Below are positions 51,789-61,156 of a DNA stretch of 64,000 nucleotides, one piece after another. The DNA lies in contig DIYH01000002.1 of assembly GCA_002435755.1 (NCBI GenBank), positions 372,001 to 436,000 of the forward strand, read 5' to 3'. The position numbers and the translations under genes were made by a program. Numbering within the stretch: the first letter of the stretch is position 1; the number at the start of each line of letters is the position of its first letter. This DNA comes from Flammeovirgaceae bacterium UBA6059 (GTDB lineage Bacteria > Bacteroidota > Bacteroidia > Cytophagales > Cyclobacteriaceae). The notes below the pieces were generated by a model. It did no database searches, had not been told where the DNA came from, and saw only the letters and a program-made list of their open reading frames with translations.

Positions 51789-52766
51789 CGCTGGGGGATA
51801 ATAGGTTTGGGCAAGATTGCAAATAAGTTTGCAACCGCGCTTAAAGATTTTTCAGAAGCTCAATTATTGGCAGTAGCATCAAGAGACTCCAGCCGATCAG
51901 AAATGTTCGCCTATAAGCATCGGGCAGATCGCTATTATGGAGCTTACGAAGACCTGGCCAAAGACCCTGAAGTTGATGTGGTTTACATCGCCACACCTCA
52001 TATAACCCATGCCGAATTGTCCAAGCTTTGTTTGGAGAATGGCAAACATGTGCTTTGTGAGAAGCCTTTCGCGATGAATGAGTGTGAGGCAAGAGATGTA
52101 TATGAACTGGCGAAAGAGAAAAGTCTGTTCATCATGGAAGCCTTATGGACGCGATTTCTCCCTACTTATAAAAAAGTACGTGAGTTGGTTGATACCAATT
52201 CCATGGGTAAGATAAGGTCAATCAGTTCAGATTTTGGGTTTAAATCAAAGTTTGATCCATCCAGTAGACTATTTGACCCTAAGCTTGGTGGAGGCTCGAT
52301 TTTGGATGTGGGTATTTATCCCATTTTTTATGCTGTTACATTGCTGGGGGAGCCAAAAAATATCAAGGCGATTGCCGGTTTTGGTGTCACCAATGTGGAC
52401 GAGAGTTGTGCGATGATCTTCGAATATGACAATGGGGTCTTGGCACAGCTTTTTTGTTCGATCATTTCGAACAATACTCAAGAAACTAGTATACATGGCG
52501 ATGAAAGTCGACTGCTGATCAATCATCCCTCTCATGGCCTGACAACACTTAATATCTCCCAGGACTGGAAGCCTAAAGGGCTTGTCAAAGTAAAATACTC
52601 GGGGAATGGATTCAATTACCAGATTGAAGAAGTGATGAGCTGTCTTGGTCAAGGCCTGACAGAGTCAAAACTCTGGAGTGCCGAAGACAGCCTTGCTCTT
52701 CACAGAACCATCGATCGGGTACGTAAGGCGGCTGGTATCACCTATCCACAAGATAGTCTTACCTAA
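51777..52766 (+). CDS. Gfo/Idh/MocA family oxidoreductase
   Basis: The 329-residue protein has the N-terminal NAD(P)-binding motif Gly-Leu-Gly-Lys-Ile-Ala (10-15) and Cys-Glu-Lys-Pro (about 97-100), which contains the conserved catalytic Lys. A C-terminal substrate domain has Gly-Gly-Gly-Ser-Ile-Leu-Asp-Val-Gly-Ile-Tyr near 170. Members reduce or oxidise sugars or trans-dihydrodiols. The Trp-Thr-Arg-Phe segment near 128 is frequent in the dihydrodiol dehydrogenase-like branch. It converges on the FAD/Fe-S gene with an 8-base overlap. Confidence 0.9.
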   Translation: MIKQRWGIIGLGKIANKFATALKDFSEAQLLAVASRDSSRSEMFAYKHRADRYYGAYEDLAKDPEVDVVYIATPHITHAELSKLCLENGKHVLCEKPFAMNECEARDVYELAKEKSLFIMEALWTRFLPTYKKVRELVDTNSMGKIRSISSDFGFKSKFDPSSRLFDPKLGGGSILDVGIYPIFYAVTLLGEPKNIKAIAGFGVTNVDESCAMIFEYDNGVLAQLFCSIISNNTQETSIHGDESRLLINHPSHGLTTLNISQDWKPKGLVKVKYSGNGFNYQIEEVMSCLGQGLTESKLWSAEDSLALHRTIDRVRKAAGITYPQDSLT

Positions 52767-55698
52767 GAGCACTGTACAGTACCTCTATAGGATGCAGAGA
52801 TTTTTTGGATGTACCATCCTTGATCTGATGACGACAACTTGTACCAGCTGCTGCTACTATAGTATCGGAAGCAAAAGATCTGACTGCTGGAAACAATACA
52901 AGCTCTCCGATCTTCATTGAGAGATCAAAATGCTCTTCTTCGTACCCGAATGAACCAGCCATACCACAACAGCCCGATGCGATCATATGCACTTCATAGT
53001 TTTCCGGTAGGGATAGTATCTTTTTGGTAGGTGTCATTGATGAAATGGCCTTTTGATGGCAATGACCATGCACCTTGACCAGCTGCTTTTCTTTGTGAAA
53101 ATGCTTTGAAAGAATGTTTCCCTTGTCAGCTTCCTTTGCAAGAAACTCTTCTATGGTATAGACATGCTTTGCAAGCTGTTGGGCCTTTAGCTTGAGGCTT
53201 GGACTACATAAGTCAGGATATTCATCCCGAAATGAAAGAATAGCTGAAGGCTCAATTCCAACCAACGGGTGATCGGCCGATATTAGATTATCAAAAGTTC
53301 TAATGTTTTCATCTATGATCTCTCTCGCTTCTCGCAAAAGTCCTTTTGACAAATAGGTTCGTGCACTTTCAGCATGATCTGGCATGCGGACCTCATAGTT
53401 GAGATGATCCAAAAGCTTAACCGTTTGAATACCTATATGAGTGTCATTGAAGTCGGTGAACTCATCGCAGAACAAATAAACACTGCCTTTGCGCTGATCC
53501 TCGTAAGTTTTAGGCTTGAACTTTTTGCTATACCAGCTACGCAACGTGGTAGGGTGTAGTTTGGGAAGAGACCTTTGCTGGGCAAATCCAGCATACCTCT
53601 TGAACAGGCCTGAGGTCAATGAACCTGTCACCATTAAATTGTATAGCCATGGCGCATTGGCAGCCAATTTATTGGACTTGCTGTAGTTGCCAATGAGCTT
53701 TGTCCTTCTGGGTATACCAAACTCATCATAGTAATGCTGCTGAAACTCCCCTTTCAGTTTTGCCATGTCCACATTGGACGGACACTCTGATTTGCAGCCT
53801 TTACAGGATAGACAAAGATCCATCACCTCTTTGATCTCTTGCCTTGCAAATCTGTTAGGCTGATCTGGCTGGTTGAGCATTTCGCGCAATATATTGGCGC
53901 GAGCTCGTGTGGTCTCCTTCTCATTGCCTGTGGCCATGTAGCTTGGGCACATCGTACCGCCTGAAAATACAGACTTCCTACAGTCGCCAGAGCCGTTGCA
54001 CTGCTCAGCAGCTCTTACAACTCCGTCGAATTTGGACCAGTCATAGTAAGTTTTAAAGTCAGGAGTTTCCTGACCAGCTTGATATCGCAAGCTCGTATCC
54101 ATGGCCGGAGTATCTATGATCTTTCCAGGATTGAAGATATTCTGTGGATCCCAGGACTCTTTAACCTGTCGAATAAGACCATAATTATGATCTCCTACCA
54201 TGTATCTGATGAACTCGCCTCTCAAACGTCCGTCACCATGTTCGCCACTAAGTGAGCCGCGATATTTTTTTACCAATGTTGCTATTTCTTCGGCGATAAC
54301 CCTGAATAGCCTTGTCCCCTCTTCGGTCTTGAGATTAAGAATGGGGCGCAGATGGATCTCACCGCTTCCGGCATGAGCATAATGGACACAGTGAAGTCCG
54401 TATTTGCCCAAAATAATGTTGAACTCCTTGATGTATTCCGGTAGGTCTTGCACGTCGACGGCCGTGTCTTCAATGACTGGAGCTGGTTTAGCATCACCAG
54501 GGATGTTAGAGAGTAGACCGAGTCCTGCTTTACGCAGTGCCCATATCTTCGGTAGGTCATCACCAATGAGCACCGGGTAGTGGTTTCCTAGGCTTTCTTT
54601 TTTTAGATGAGCGATCAGCTGTTGTACTTGTAAGTCCCTTTCTTCTTCGTCATCGCTACCGATTTCTACTACGAGTATTGCGCCCGGGTCTCCTTTGATG
54701 AAAAACCGGTTTTTGCTTTGCTCGATGTTTTCTTTGGTGCAGTCAAGAATAAATCGGTCTATTAGCTCCGAGGCGCTTGGATTGTACTTAAGCGCTATAA
54801 GATTGGCCAGAAGTGACTCATGTATGGTCTCACAATGAATACATACCAGAGCCTTATGCGCCGGAGGCATAGGGTTACAATGCAATTTGACTTCTGTTAG
54901 AAATGCAAGTGTACCTTCAGAGCCTGCGATCAGTTTGCAAAGATTGATGTCCTCACCGGACCCATCGAATGGCTTAGACTGTGCGAGTATGTCAAGCGCA
55001 TAACCTGTGTTTCGCCGCTGAATGTTAGGTTTTGGAAACTCTGCTGCGATGGCGTTACGATTTTCTTCGTTTTGCAACATCTCTTCAATCGTGCGGTAGA
55101 TGTTCGTCTCATATTCTGACTGCTGAGGTCCACCTGTACACTTCGAGTGAAATTCTTCGTTGGTCAGGGATTTGAAGGTGGTGAGTGTGCCATCAGCAAG
55201 GAACACTTCCGCCTCGATCAGGTGGTCCCGTGTACTACCATAAACAACAGAGTTTGATCCGCAAGAGTTATTGCCCACCATACCACCGATCATTGCCCTA
55301 TTTGCAGTAGAAGTTTCCGGACCAAAGAAAAGCCCAAACTTTTTCAGATGTCGATTTAATTCATCCCTTACCACACCCGGCTGTACTCTTACCCAGCCTT
55401 CTTTTTCATTCACTTCAAGTATTTCATTGAAGTATTTAGAGACATCAACCACTATACCCTGACCCACTACCTGACCAGCGAGAGAAGTGCCTGCTGTGCG
55501 CGGGATGAGAGATACAAAATGTGCTTTGGCAAACTCGATGAGTGTACGTACATCTTGCTTATGCTTAGGCAAGGCAACAGCCAGGGGCATTTCGCGATAG
55601 GCGGACGCATCGGTAGCATAAAGCCGACGTATCGTCTCATCATAATAGAACTCTCCCTCAAGTTTTCTTTCTAATTCTGCTAATGGCAATTGACTCAT
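52759..55698 (-). CDS. FAD-linked oxidase fused to Fe-S (GlcF-like) domain
   Basis: The 979-residue protein joins two units usually encoded separately in glycolate or D-lactate oxidases. The N-terminal half is an FAD_binding_4 oxidase of the VAO family (Pro-Arg-Thr-Ala-Gly-Thr-Ser-Leu-Ala-Gly near 63-72, Gly-Gly-Met-Val-Gly-Asn-Asn-Ser-Cys-Gly near 138) with its C-terminal domain and a conserved Gly-Glu-His-Gly-Asp-Gly (about 486). The C-terminal half has Cys-x2-Cys-x2-Cys-x3-Cys-Pro (about 618), and CCG-type Cys-Cys-Gly-Met-Ala-Gly-Ser-Phe-Gly with His-Gly-His-Cys-His-Gln. It probably oxidises a D-2-hydroxy acid and passes electrons to the respiratory chain. Confidence 0.9.
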   Translation of the reverse strand: MSQLPLAELERKLEGEFYYDETIRRLYATDASAYREMPLAVALPKHKQDVRTLIEFAKAHFVSLIPRTAGTSLAGQVVGQGIVVDVSKYFNEILEVNEKEGWVRVQPGVVRDELNRHLKKFGLFFGPETSTANRAMIGGMVGNNSCGSNSVVYGSTRDHLIEAEVFLADGTLTTFKSLTNEEFHSKCTGGPQQSEYETNIYRTIEEMLQNEENRNAIAAEFPKPNIQRRNTGYALDILAQSKPFDGSGEDINLCKLIAGSEGTLAFLTEVKLHCNPMPPAHKALVCIHCETIHESLLANLIALKYNPSASELIDRFILDCTKENIEQSKNRFFIKGDPGAILVVEIGSDDEEERDLQVQQLIAHLKKESLGNHYPVLIGDDLPKIWALRKAGLGLLSNIPGDAKPAPVIEDTAVDVQDLPEYIKEFNIILGKYGLHCVHYAHAGSGEIHLRPILNLKTEEGTRLFRVIAEEIATLVKKYRGSLSGEHGDGRLRGEFIRYMVGDHNYGLIRQVKESWDPQNIFNPGKIIDTPAMDTSLRYQAGQETPDFKTYYDWSKFDGVVRAAEQCNGSGDCRKSVFSGGTMCPSYMATGNEKETTRARANILREMLNQPDQPNRFARQEIKEVMDLCLSCKGCKSECPSNVDMAKLKGEFQQHYYDEFGIPRRTKLIGNYSKSNKLAANAPWLYNLMVTGSLTSGLFKRYAGFAQQRSLPKLHPTTLRSWYSKKFKPKTYEDQRKGSVYLFCDEFTDFNDTHIGIQTVKLLDHLNYEVRMPDHAESARTYLSKGLLREAREIIDENIRTFDNLISADHPLVGIEPSAILSFRDEYPDLCSPSLKLKAQQLAKHVYTIEEFLAKEADKGNILSKHFHKEKQLVKVHGHCHQKAISSMTPTKKILSLPENYEVHMIASGCCGMAGSFGYEEEHFDLSMKIGELVLFPAVRSFASDTIVAAAGTSCRHQIKDGTSKKSLHPIEVLYSALR

Positions 55699-55733
55699 GC
55701 TGCTGACCTCTCCCCCTCAAGTTTCAAAGAGCG

Positions 55734-55741
55734 CAAAATTA
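55734..55741 (-). promoter_or_regulatory. Putative -7 element of the FAD/Fe-S gene
   Basis: The minus strand reads TAATTTTG, a perfect match, 35 bases before the ATG at 55698. No -33 is clear. Confidence 0.4.
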
Positions 55742-55761
55742 ACTGATTAGGATTTATGATT

Positions 55762-57780
55762 TTAGTCTAGATGTCTCAAAACCAAGCAGGTGCGATTGGG
55801 GAAATAAACACTTAAGAAATGCTCTCCAAATAATGTGACGCATGGATAGGTCATGACATCATCAACTCTACCGAATCCACCATATTCAGGATTGTCACTA
55901 TTGAGGACAATCTTATACTCACCTTTCCTATTCACCTTAAAGCGATAATCAGGGATAGCGTTGGAGTGATGAAAGTTGAACAGAAAGATGAGCCCTTGCC
56001 GCTCGAAAATGATGGTTTGGTTCGTTTCATCCATATTGAGCTGCTCTGCCTGGTCACCAGTAAGTAACTGACTGCTCTGGGCGATTGTCAGCATATCCCG
56101 GTCAAAGGCATTGAGGTATTTATACTTAAGGTCCTGATCATCTACTAATGACCACTGTCTCCTGGCATATTTGTAGCTCCAGTTATTACCTTCTCTTGGA
56201 AAATCGATCCACTCAGGATGACCGAATTCATTACCAATGAAATTGAGATACCCTTCACCTCCGAGGCTCATGCTGAACAGCCGTATCATCTTGTGAAGTG
56301 CTATACCACGATCGACGACTATGTTCTCATGATCAACATGCATGTTGAAATACATCTCTTTGTCCATAAGCCAGAAGGCTAAGGTCTTATCTCCAACCAG
56401 TGCCTGATCGTGGGATTCTGCGTATGCTATAGTACGCTCACCAAAGCGCCTATTGGTCATAGTGCCCCACATTTCATGGATGTTCCAGGCATCATCGTTT
56501 TTCTCTTTGAGGTATTTGATCCAAAAGTCGGGAATACCCATCGCCAGGCGAAAATCGAATCCAAGGCCACCTTCTTTGACCGGACGGCATAGACCTGGCA
56601 TACCACTCATGTCTTCTGCTATAAGGATACATGATTTATTTATTTGTCTGGCGAGTGTACTTGCAAGCTGCAAGTAGGTGAGTACATCCCAGTCAACGCC
56701 GGATTCGAAGTATTTGCCATAGTTGTCAAAAGAGATATTGCCATGATGGAAATAGAGCATTGAGGTGATACCATCGTATCTGAATCCATCAAAGTGAAAC
56801 TCTTCTAGCCAATATCGTACGTTGCTCAGAAGAAACCTTAACACTTCTTCTCTTCCGTAATTGAACAGTTTGCTATCCCAACCATCATGATAGCCCTTGC
56901 CTCCAGGATGAAAATATTGATCATCTGATCCATCAAACTCGTTGAGACCTTCTGCGATATTTTTGACTGCATGACTATGAACAATATCCATGATCACGGC
57001 GATACCAAGTTCATGAGCCTTGTTAACCATATATCTCAAGTCGTCAGGATCGCCAAAGCGGCTTGATGGCGCAAAAAAACTGCTCACGTGATAGCCAAAT
57101 GAGCCATAATAAGGGTGCTCCTGAACTGCCATGACTTGTATGGCATTGTAACCCTGCGCCTTGATTCGTGGTAACGTGTGATCTGCAAATTCCTGATAGG
57201 TGCCGAGACCCTCCCTTTCCTGAGCCATACCGACGTGACATTCATAAATGTAAGGCTCATGGTAGGCAGAGGAAGCGTTAAATGCTTTATCTGTCCAATG
57301 AAACTTCTTTTTAGGGTGATAGACCTCTCCGACATAGTCAACCTCTCCTTCAGGCTGGACCGCGTAGTTGATATAAGCTGGTAAGCGATCTCTAGCCTCT
57401 TTTTTAGAAGTGATGTGGACCTTGACTCTTGTGCCATGGCCGAAATTAGGGACATCTTTTTCTTTGAGGAAGATCTCCCATATGCCGTATTCATTTTTTT
57501 GCAGCGGATGTGCTTTACGATCCCAGTAGTTGAAATCTCCAATTAAGAATAAGCCTGTGGCTTGGGGGGCCCACTCTCGATACCACCAACCCTTGGCTTT
57601 GGTATCGTAGTTAAAGCCAAAGTACTTATAACCTTGAGCAAAGGCTTTGAGTGATTTATAGTCTTTTTTTATATGATCGAGCCTTCCCTTATATCGATCT
57701 ATACGACTCTGGATCTCATCAGCATAAGGTTCTAGCCAAGGGTCATTTTTTACCAGAACAGGTAGTTTTTTCTTTGCCAT
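55762..57780 (-). CDS. 1,4-alpha-glucan branching enzyme, eukaryote-like type
   Basis: The 672-residue protein is a GH13 enzyme with an N-terminal CBM48-like domain and a catalytic barrel. It resembles the eukaryotic-type (GH13_8) branching enzymes rather than the usual bacterial GlgB: Trp-Ala-Pro-x-Ala near 70, a nucleophile Asp336 in Gly-Phe-Arg-Tyr-Asp-Gly, acid/base Glu390 in Leu-Ile-Ala-Glu-Asp, and His457-Asp458 in Glu-Ser-His-Asp. It adds alpha-1,6 branches to glycogen. No glgA, glgC or glgP gene is in the window, so the gene is isolated from a glycogen operon. Confidence 0.91.
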   Translation of the reverse strand: MAKKKLPVLVKNDPWLEPYADEIQSRIDRYKGRLDHIKKDYKSLKAFAQGYKYFGFNYDTKAKGWWYREWAPQATGLFLIGDFNYWDRKAHPLQKNEYGIWEIFLKEKDVPNFGHGTRVKVHITSKKEARDRLPAYINYAVQPEGEVDYVGEVYHPKKKFHWTDKAFNASSAYHEPYIYECHVGMAQEREGLGTYQEFADHTLPRIKAQGYNAIQVMAVQEHPYYGSFGYHVSSFFAPSSRFGDPDDLRYMVNKAHELGIAVIMDIVHSHAVKNIAEGLNEFDGSDDQYFHPGGKGYHDGWDSKLFNYGREEVLRFLLSNVRYWLEEFHFDGFRYDGITSMLYFHHGNISFDNYGKYFESGVDWDVLTYLQLASTLARQINKSCILIAEDMSGMPGLCRPVKEGGLGFDFRLAMGIPDFWIKYLKEKNDDAWNIHEMWGTMTNRRFGERTIAYAESHDQALVGDKTLAFWLMDKEMYFNMHVDHENIVVDRGIALHKMIRLFSMSLGGEGYLNFIGNEFGHPEWIDFPREGNNWSYKYARRQWSLVDDQDLKYKYLNAFDRDMLTIAQSSQLLTGDQAEQLNMDETNQTIIFERQGLIFLFNFHHSNAIPDYRFKVNRKGEYKIVLNSDNPEYGGFGRVDDVMTYPCVTLFGEHFLSVYFPNRTCLVLRHLD

Positions 57781-57874
57781 AATGCACTTAGATATGAATG
57801 GGACTACTCTCTATATCAAGGAACAATATAATCGATTTCGATCGGCTAGCATATGTACAGCAGCCTGTCAGTTG

Positions 57875-57904
57875 TTGATTCTTGGGCAATGATGTATACT
57901 TTTG
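57875..57904 (+). promoter_or_regulatory. Putative promoter of ctp
   Basis: TTG (57875-57877) lies 19 bases before TACTTTTG (57897-57904, perfect). The leader would be about 30 bases. Confidence 0.55.
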
Positions 57905-57940
57905 AGTTATTTTCCGTTGCATTAAGAAAATCCATTACAA

Positions 57941-59584
57941 ATGAAGAAGAGATGGGTGTGGCTGGCGTTGTTTTCAGCAGTGATTATAGGCATGTTCTCC
58001 TTTGCTCCTAAGGATGACTATTTCCCGATAGCTCGAAATCTTGAGATTTTCGCCGGGCTTTACAAAGAGGTCAATGCTTACTACGTGGACGAGATCAATC
58101 CCAACGAGGTGATCAAAAAGGGTATTGATGCGATGCTAAAAAATCTTGACCCTTACACTGTTTACATACCTGAAGATCTTATTGAGGATTACCGAACGAT
58201 GGCCACTGGCGAATATGGTGGTATAGGCGCTACTACAGGTGTGATTGAAGGAGAACACGTTGTATACATGATCTATGAGGGATATCCGGCTTCTGAAGCG
58301 GGTCTTCGTATAGGCGACAAAATCATTGAGGTAGATGATATCCCAGTGACTGGTTTGAGTCATGATGAGCTTGGTAAGCTTCTCAAAGGTCAGTATGACA
58401 CTGAGGTGAGCGTAAAAGTGACGAGATACGGTGTGGAGAATCCTATTGACCTATCACTTACCAGAAAAAACATCAAAATAGAAAGCGTTACCTATCAGGG
58501 GATGTTGACTGAGAATATTGGCATAATCAAGTTATCAGAGTTTACCAACAACTCTAGCAAGGCAGTCGAAGATGCAGCTAAGGCTTTGAAGAAGGAAGGG
58601 GCTACTAAGCTGGTCTTAGACCTTCGGGATAATCCGGGAGGTTTACTTCATGAATCTGTGAACATATGTAACCTATTTATTCCAAAAGAAGCAGTAGTAG
58701 TAGACACTAAAGGTAAAATCAGGGACCTCAATAAGACTTACAATACGCTCAACAATCCTTGGGATACGGAGATACCATTGGTAGTTCTGGTGAGCTCAAA
58801 TAGTGCTTCTGCATCGGAGATTGTAGCTGGTGTGATACAAGACTATGATAGAGGAGTCGTAGTAGGACAAAAGTCATTTGGAAAAGGTCTGGTGCAGGCT
58901 ACAAGGCCCTTGTCATACAACTCACAACTGAAAGTAACTACCGCAAAATACTATACACCGAGTGGTCGGTGCATTCAGGCCCTTGATTACACACACCGTA
59001 ACTCTGATGGTAGTGTAGGTAAGGTGCCGGATTCTTTAAAAACAACCTACTACACTACTAATAAGAGAAAGGTGTTTGATGGAGGAGGGGTTGATCCAGA
59101 TATAGTAATTGATATCCCATTGACACCTTCCATTGTTTCAGTTCTTTCAAGAGAGGGTTTATTATTTTCATACGCTAATAAGTATGCAGCTGAGCACCCG
59201 GCCATCGCTGATGCTCGCAGCTTTAACCTTACCGAAGAAGAATACAATGATTTCAAGTCCTGGGTCGCGGAGCACTCATTGGAATATGCGAATAAAACAG
59301 AGGGGGTAATGGACAGGCTAATTGCTTCTGCCAAGAAAGAAAATTATTACTCCGATATAAAATCAGCTCTTTATGCACTGAAGTCAAGTATCAGTGATCA
59401 AAAGGCGAATGACCTAACCATTTTTGAGGAGCCAATTAAGAAACGTCTCAAAGAAGAGATTGTCTCTCGCTACTACTTTGAAAAAGGGATCATCGAATCG
59501 ACCTTTAATGAGGACGCTGATGTGCTCACGGCAATCGAAGTGCTCAACGATACTGACCGTTACAACGAGATATTAGGTAAATAA
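57941..59584 (+). CDS. C-terminal processing peptidase (S41)
   Basis: The 547-residue serine peptidase has an N-terminal membrane anchor or signal (6-22), a PDZ domain at about 85-165 (Gly-Gly-Ile-Gly-Ala and Ile-Gly-Asp-Lys-Ile), and the S41 catalytic core. The Ser lies in Ser-Asn-Ser-Ala-Ser-Ala-Ser-Glu (286-293) and the catalytic Lys315 in Gly-Gln-Lys-Ser-Phe-Gly-Lys-Gly. Ctp enzymes trim C termini of periplasmic proteins, some in stress or cell-wall control. It has its own promoter and converges on the hpf operon. Confidence 0.94.
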   Translation: MKKRWVWLALFSAVIIGMFSFAPKDDYFPIARNLEIFAGLYKEVNAYYVDEINPNEVIKKGIDAMLKNLDPYTVYIPEDLIEDYRTMATGEYGGIGATTGVIEGEHVVYMIYEGYPASEAGLRIGDKIIEVDDIPVTGLSHDELGKLLKGQYDTEVSVKVTRYGVENPIDLSLTRKNIKIESVTYQGMLTENIGIIKLSEFTNNSSKAVEDAAKALKKEGATKLVLDLRDNPGGLLHESVNICNLFIPKEAVVVDTKGKIRDLNKTYNTLNNPWDTEIPLVVLVSSNSASASEIVAGVIQDYDRGVVVGQKSFGKGLVQATRPLSYNSQLKVTTAKYYTPSGRCIQALDYTHRNSDGSVGKVPDSLKTTYYTTNKRKVFDGGGVDPDIVIDIPLTPSIVSVLSREGLLFSYANKYAAEHPAIADARSFNLTEEEYNDFKSWVAEHSLEYANKTEGVMDRLIASAKKENYYSDIKSALYALKSSISDQKANDLTIFEEPIKKRLKEEIVSRYYFEKGIIESTFNEDADVLTAIEVLNDTDRYNEILGK

Positions 59585-59609
59585 AAAAGGCCACTTTCAA
59601 AAAGTGGCC
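59583..59609 (-). terminator. Rho-independent terminator of the hpf operon
   Basis: GGCCACTTT (59589-59597) and AAAGTGGCC (59601-59609) form a perfect 9-bp stem with a 3-base loop. On the minus strand it follows the hpf stop by 25 bases and is trailed by TTTTTT, complementary to the A run at 59583-59588 that overlaps the ctp stop codon. Confidence 0.9.
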
Positions 59610-59634
59610 AAGATATGTCTGGTTTAGCAATGAT

Positions 59635-59931
59635 TTAGGAGAGTTGCTTCTCCTTATGCTTCTTCAGTTGTCTTCTTAGTGCTTCTACTGCTACATCAGT
59701 GGCGGCTTCAAATGATCGAGACTTCTCGCTGGCAAATAGTTGATTGCCGGGTATGTTTAGTTTAATTTCAATAATTTTATTTTCCCTGGACTCGTCGTTT
59801 TCAAGTTTCATGAAGACCTCACCATCGATTATTCTATCGTAAAATGTCTCGAGCTTATCTGCTTTCTTTTGGATAAAGTCGGTGAGTTTTTGGTCAGCAT
59901 CAAAGTGAATAGAATGCATTTGTAACTTCAT
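59635..59931 (-). CDS. hpf: Ribosome hibernation-promoting factor, short form
   Basis: The 98-residue protein is of the HPF/RaiA family: an N-terminal Met-Gln-Met-His-Ser-Ile-His-Phe-like strand, Asp-Gln-Lys-Leu-x-Asp-Phe-Ile, a Leu-Glu-x-Phe-Tyr-Asp-Arg-Ile segment and a basic C terminus ending Arg-Arg-Gln-Leu-Lys-Lys-His-Lys. It binds the 30S subunit and inactivates ribosomes in poor growth. It follows the xerC/D-like gene by 25 bases and rpsU before that, an arrangement common in Bacteroidetes. Confidence 0.94.
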   Translation of the reverse strand: MKLQMHSIHFDADQKLTDFIQKKADKLETFYDRIIDGEVFMKLENDESRENKIIEIKLNIPGNQLFASEKSRSFEAATDVAVEALRRQLKKHKEKQLS

Positions 59932-59956
59932 AGTTCTCAGGTTTAATAGTTAAACA

Positions 59957-60847
59957 TTAAGCTTTAGGATGCGCCTGATCAAACACTTTTTTGAGTTTGT
60001 CAAGCGAATTATGTGTGTATACCTGGGTTGCTGCCAGGTTCGTATGTCCAAGTAGTTCTTTGACCGCATTCAGGTCAGCACCTTTGTTGAGAAGATGTGT
60101 AGCAAAAGTGTGTCGTAGCACATGCGGACTCTTTTTTTCCGAATGGCTGATTTTTTGAAGGTACTTTTTGATAAGTCTGTAAATAAAGACGGGATAAGCC
60201 TGCTCTCCTTTGTCAGTCAAGATCAGATAGTTTCCCTTATTCGCTACGCCCATATATTCTTCGCCCTTCATCGAATAATCCTTAATTAATTTAACGATAA
60301 ATGGGGAAATGGGTATGACTCTTTCTTTATTTCTTTTACCAAGAACCTTGATGTTGTTTTCGAAGAAATTGATGTCGTCATACTTCAGGTTGATCAGCTC
60401 CGAGAGTCGCATCCCTGTGCTATAGAGCAACTCGATGACAAGTTGATCTCGGGTACCCGCAAAATCATCCGAAAATTGAGAACGATCAAGGAGCTCGTCC
60501 ATCTCACTTTCTCTTACGAAAGACGGTAACTTCTTTTCCACCTTAAGAGGTTTCAAGCGAGTTGCAGGATTTTCTTGAATTATATCTCGCTTAACAAGAA
60601 ACTTAAAGTACGACTTGAGTGCAGCGATCTTGCGATTGATCGTGCGCGCGGATTGCCCTGATTCAGATAAAAAAATAATCCAAGATCTAATCAACGCATG
60701 ATTAATATCCTGGATTTGATTGGTTTGATGTTCTAGTTCTAAGAATTCGTAGAACTTTTCTAGATCACTTTGGTAAGAGTTGACGGTATGCTGACTATAC
60801 CTTTTTTCAAACTCTATGTATTTCAAAAACGACTCTAGCATTAACAT
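59957..60847 (-). CDS. Tyrosine recombinase, XerC/XerD type
   Basis: The 296-residue protein has the usual N-terminal core-binding domain and the C-terminal catalytic domain with Arg147 (Gly-Met-Arg-Leu-Ser-Glu), His242-x2-Arg245, His268 and Tyr277, all in place. The length and lack of a nearby mobile element point to a housekeeping Xer recombinase that resolves chromosome dimers. ATG 60847 or 60841 may start it. It lies between rpsU and hpf, probably as an operon. Which of XerC or XerD it is was not determined. Confidence 0.92.
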   Translation of the reverse strand: MLMLESFLKYIEFEKRYSQHTVNSYQSDLEKFYEFLELEHQTNQIQDINHALIRSWIIFLSESGQSARTINRKIAALKSYFKFLVKRDIIQENPATRLKPLKVEKKLPSFVRESEMDELLDRSQFSDDFAGTRDQLVIELLYSTGMRLSELINLKYDDINFFENNIKVLGKRNKERVIPISPFIVKLIKDYSMKGEEYMGVANKGNYLILTDKGEQAYPVFIYRLIKKYLQKISHSEKKSPHVLRHTFATHLLNKGADLNAVKELLGHTNLAATQVYTHNSLDKLKKVFDQAHPKA

Positions 60848-60864
60848 TCTCTACTTGAGAGAAT
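60846..60864. repeat. Inverted repeat at the xer start codon
   Basis: ATTCTCT (60846-60852) and AGAGAAT (60858-60864) pair perfectly around five bases. On the minus strand the hairpin covers the first ATG (60847) of the xer gene and leaves the second (60841) outside, which could lower initiation. Confidence 0.5.
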
Positions 60865-60901
60865 ACTAACTTAGTCAATTTTGAATTTGGGAATGAAGAG
60901 A

Positions 60902-61096
60902 TTAATAGTTTTCCTTCGCGTACATCTTCTGTCTGTAAGCAGCCTTGATTTTCTCTTCTCTTAGCTTCACAGAATCTTTGACGAAATAAGAACGACCTCT
61001 CAATTCTCTGATCACACCAGCCTTCTCAAACTTCTTTTTGAAGCGCTTGAGTGCCTTGTCGATTGATTCGTTCTCTTTTACATTTACCGTTACCAT
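60902..61096 (-). CDS. rpsU: 30S ribosomal protein S21
   Basis: The 64-residue protein is S21: Val-Asn-Val-Lys-Glu-Asn-Glu-Ser-Ile-Asp-Lys-Ala-Leu-Lys-Arg-Phe-Lys at the start, Gly-Val-Ile-Arg-Glu-Leu, and a basic tail. In Bacteroidetes S21 takes part in sequestering the anti-Shine-Dalgarno end of 16S rRNA, in line with the weak ribosome-binding sites here. The gene has its own promoter and is followed by xer and hpf. Confidence 0.96.
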   Translation of the reverse strand: MVTVNVKENESIDKALKRFKKKFEKAGVIRELRGRSYFVKDSVKLREEKIKAAYRQKMYAKENY

Positions 61097-61121
61097 ATTA
61101 TTATAAGTGTCAAATGGGATG

Positions 61122-61151
61122 CAAAAATAGAACTTCTCGCCAACAAACCAA
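61122..61151 (-). promoter_or_regulatory. Putative promoter of rpsU
   Basis: On the minus strand TTG (61151-61149) lies 19 bases before TATTTTTG (61129-61122, perfect), giving a leader of about 20 bases. Confidence 0.5.
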
Positions 61152-61156
61152 GTCGC

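Noticed and set aside
59957..60847. Tyrosine recombinase as sign of a mobile element
   Set aside because: Length, conserved rpsU-xer-hpf context and lack of att-like repeats indicate a housekeeping Xer protein.
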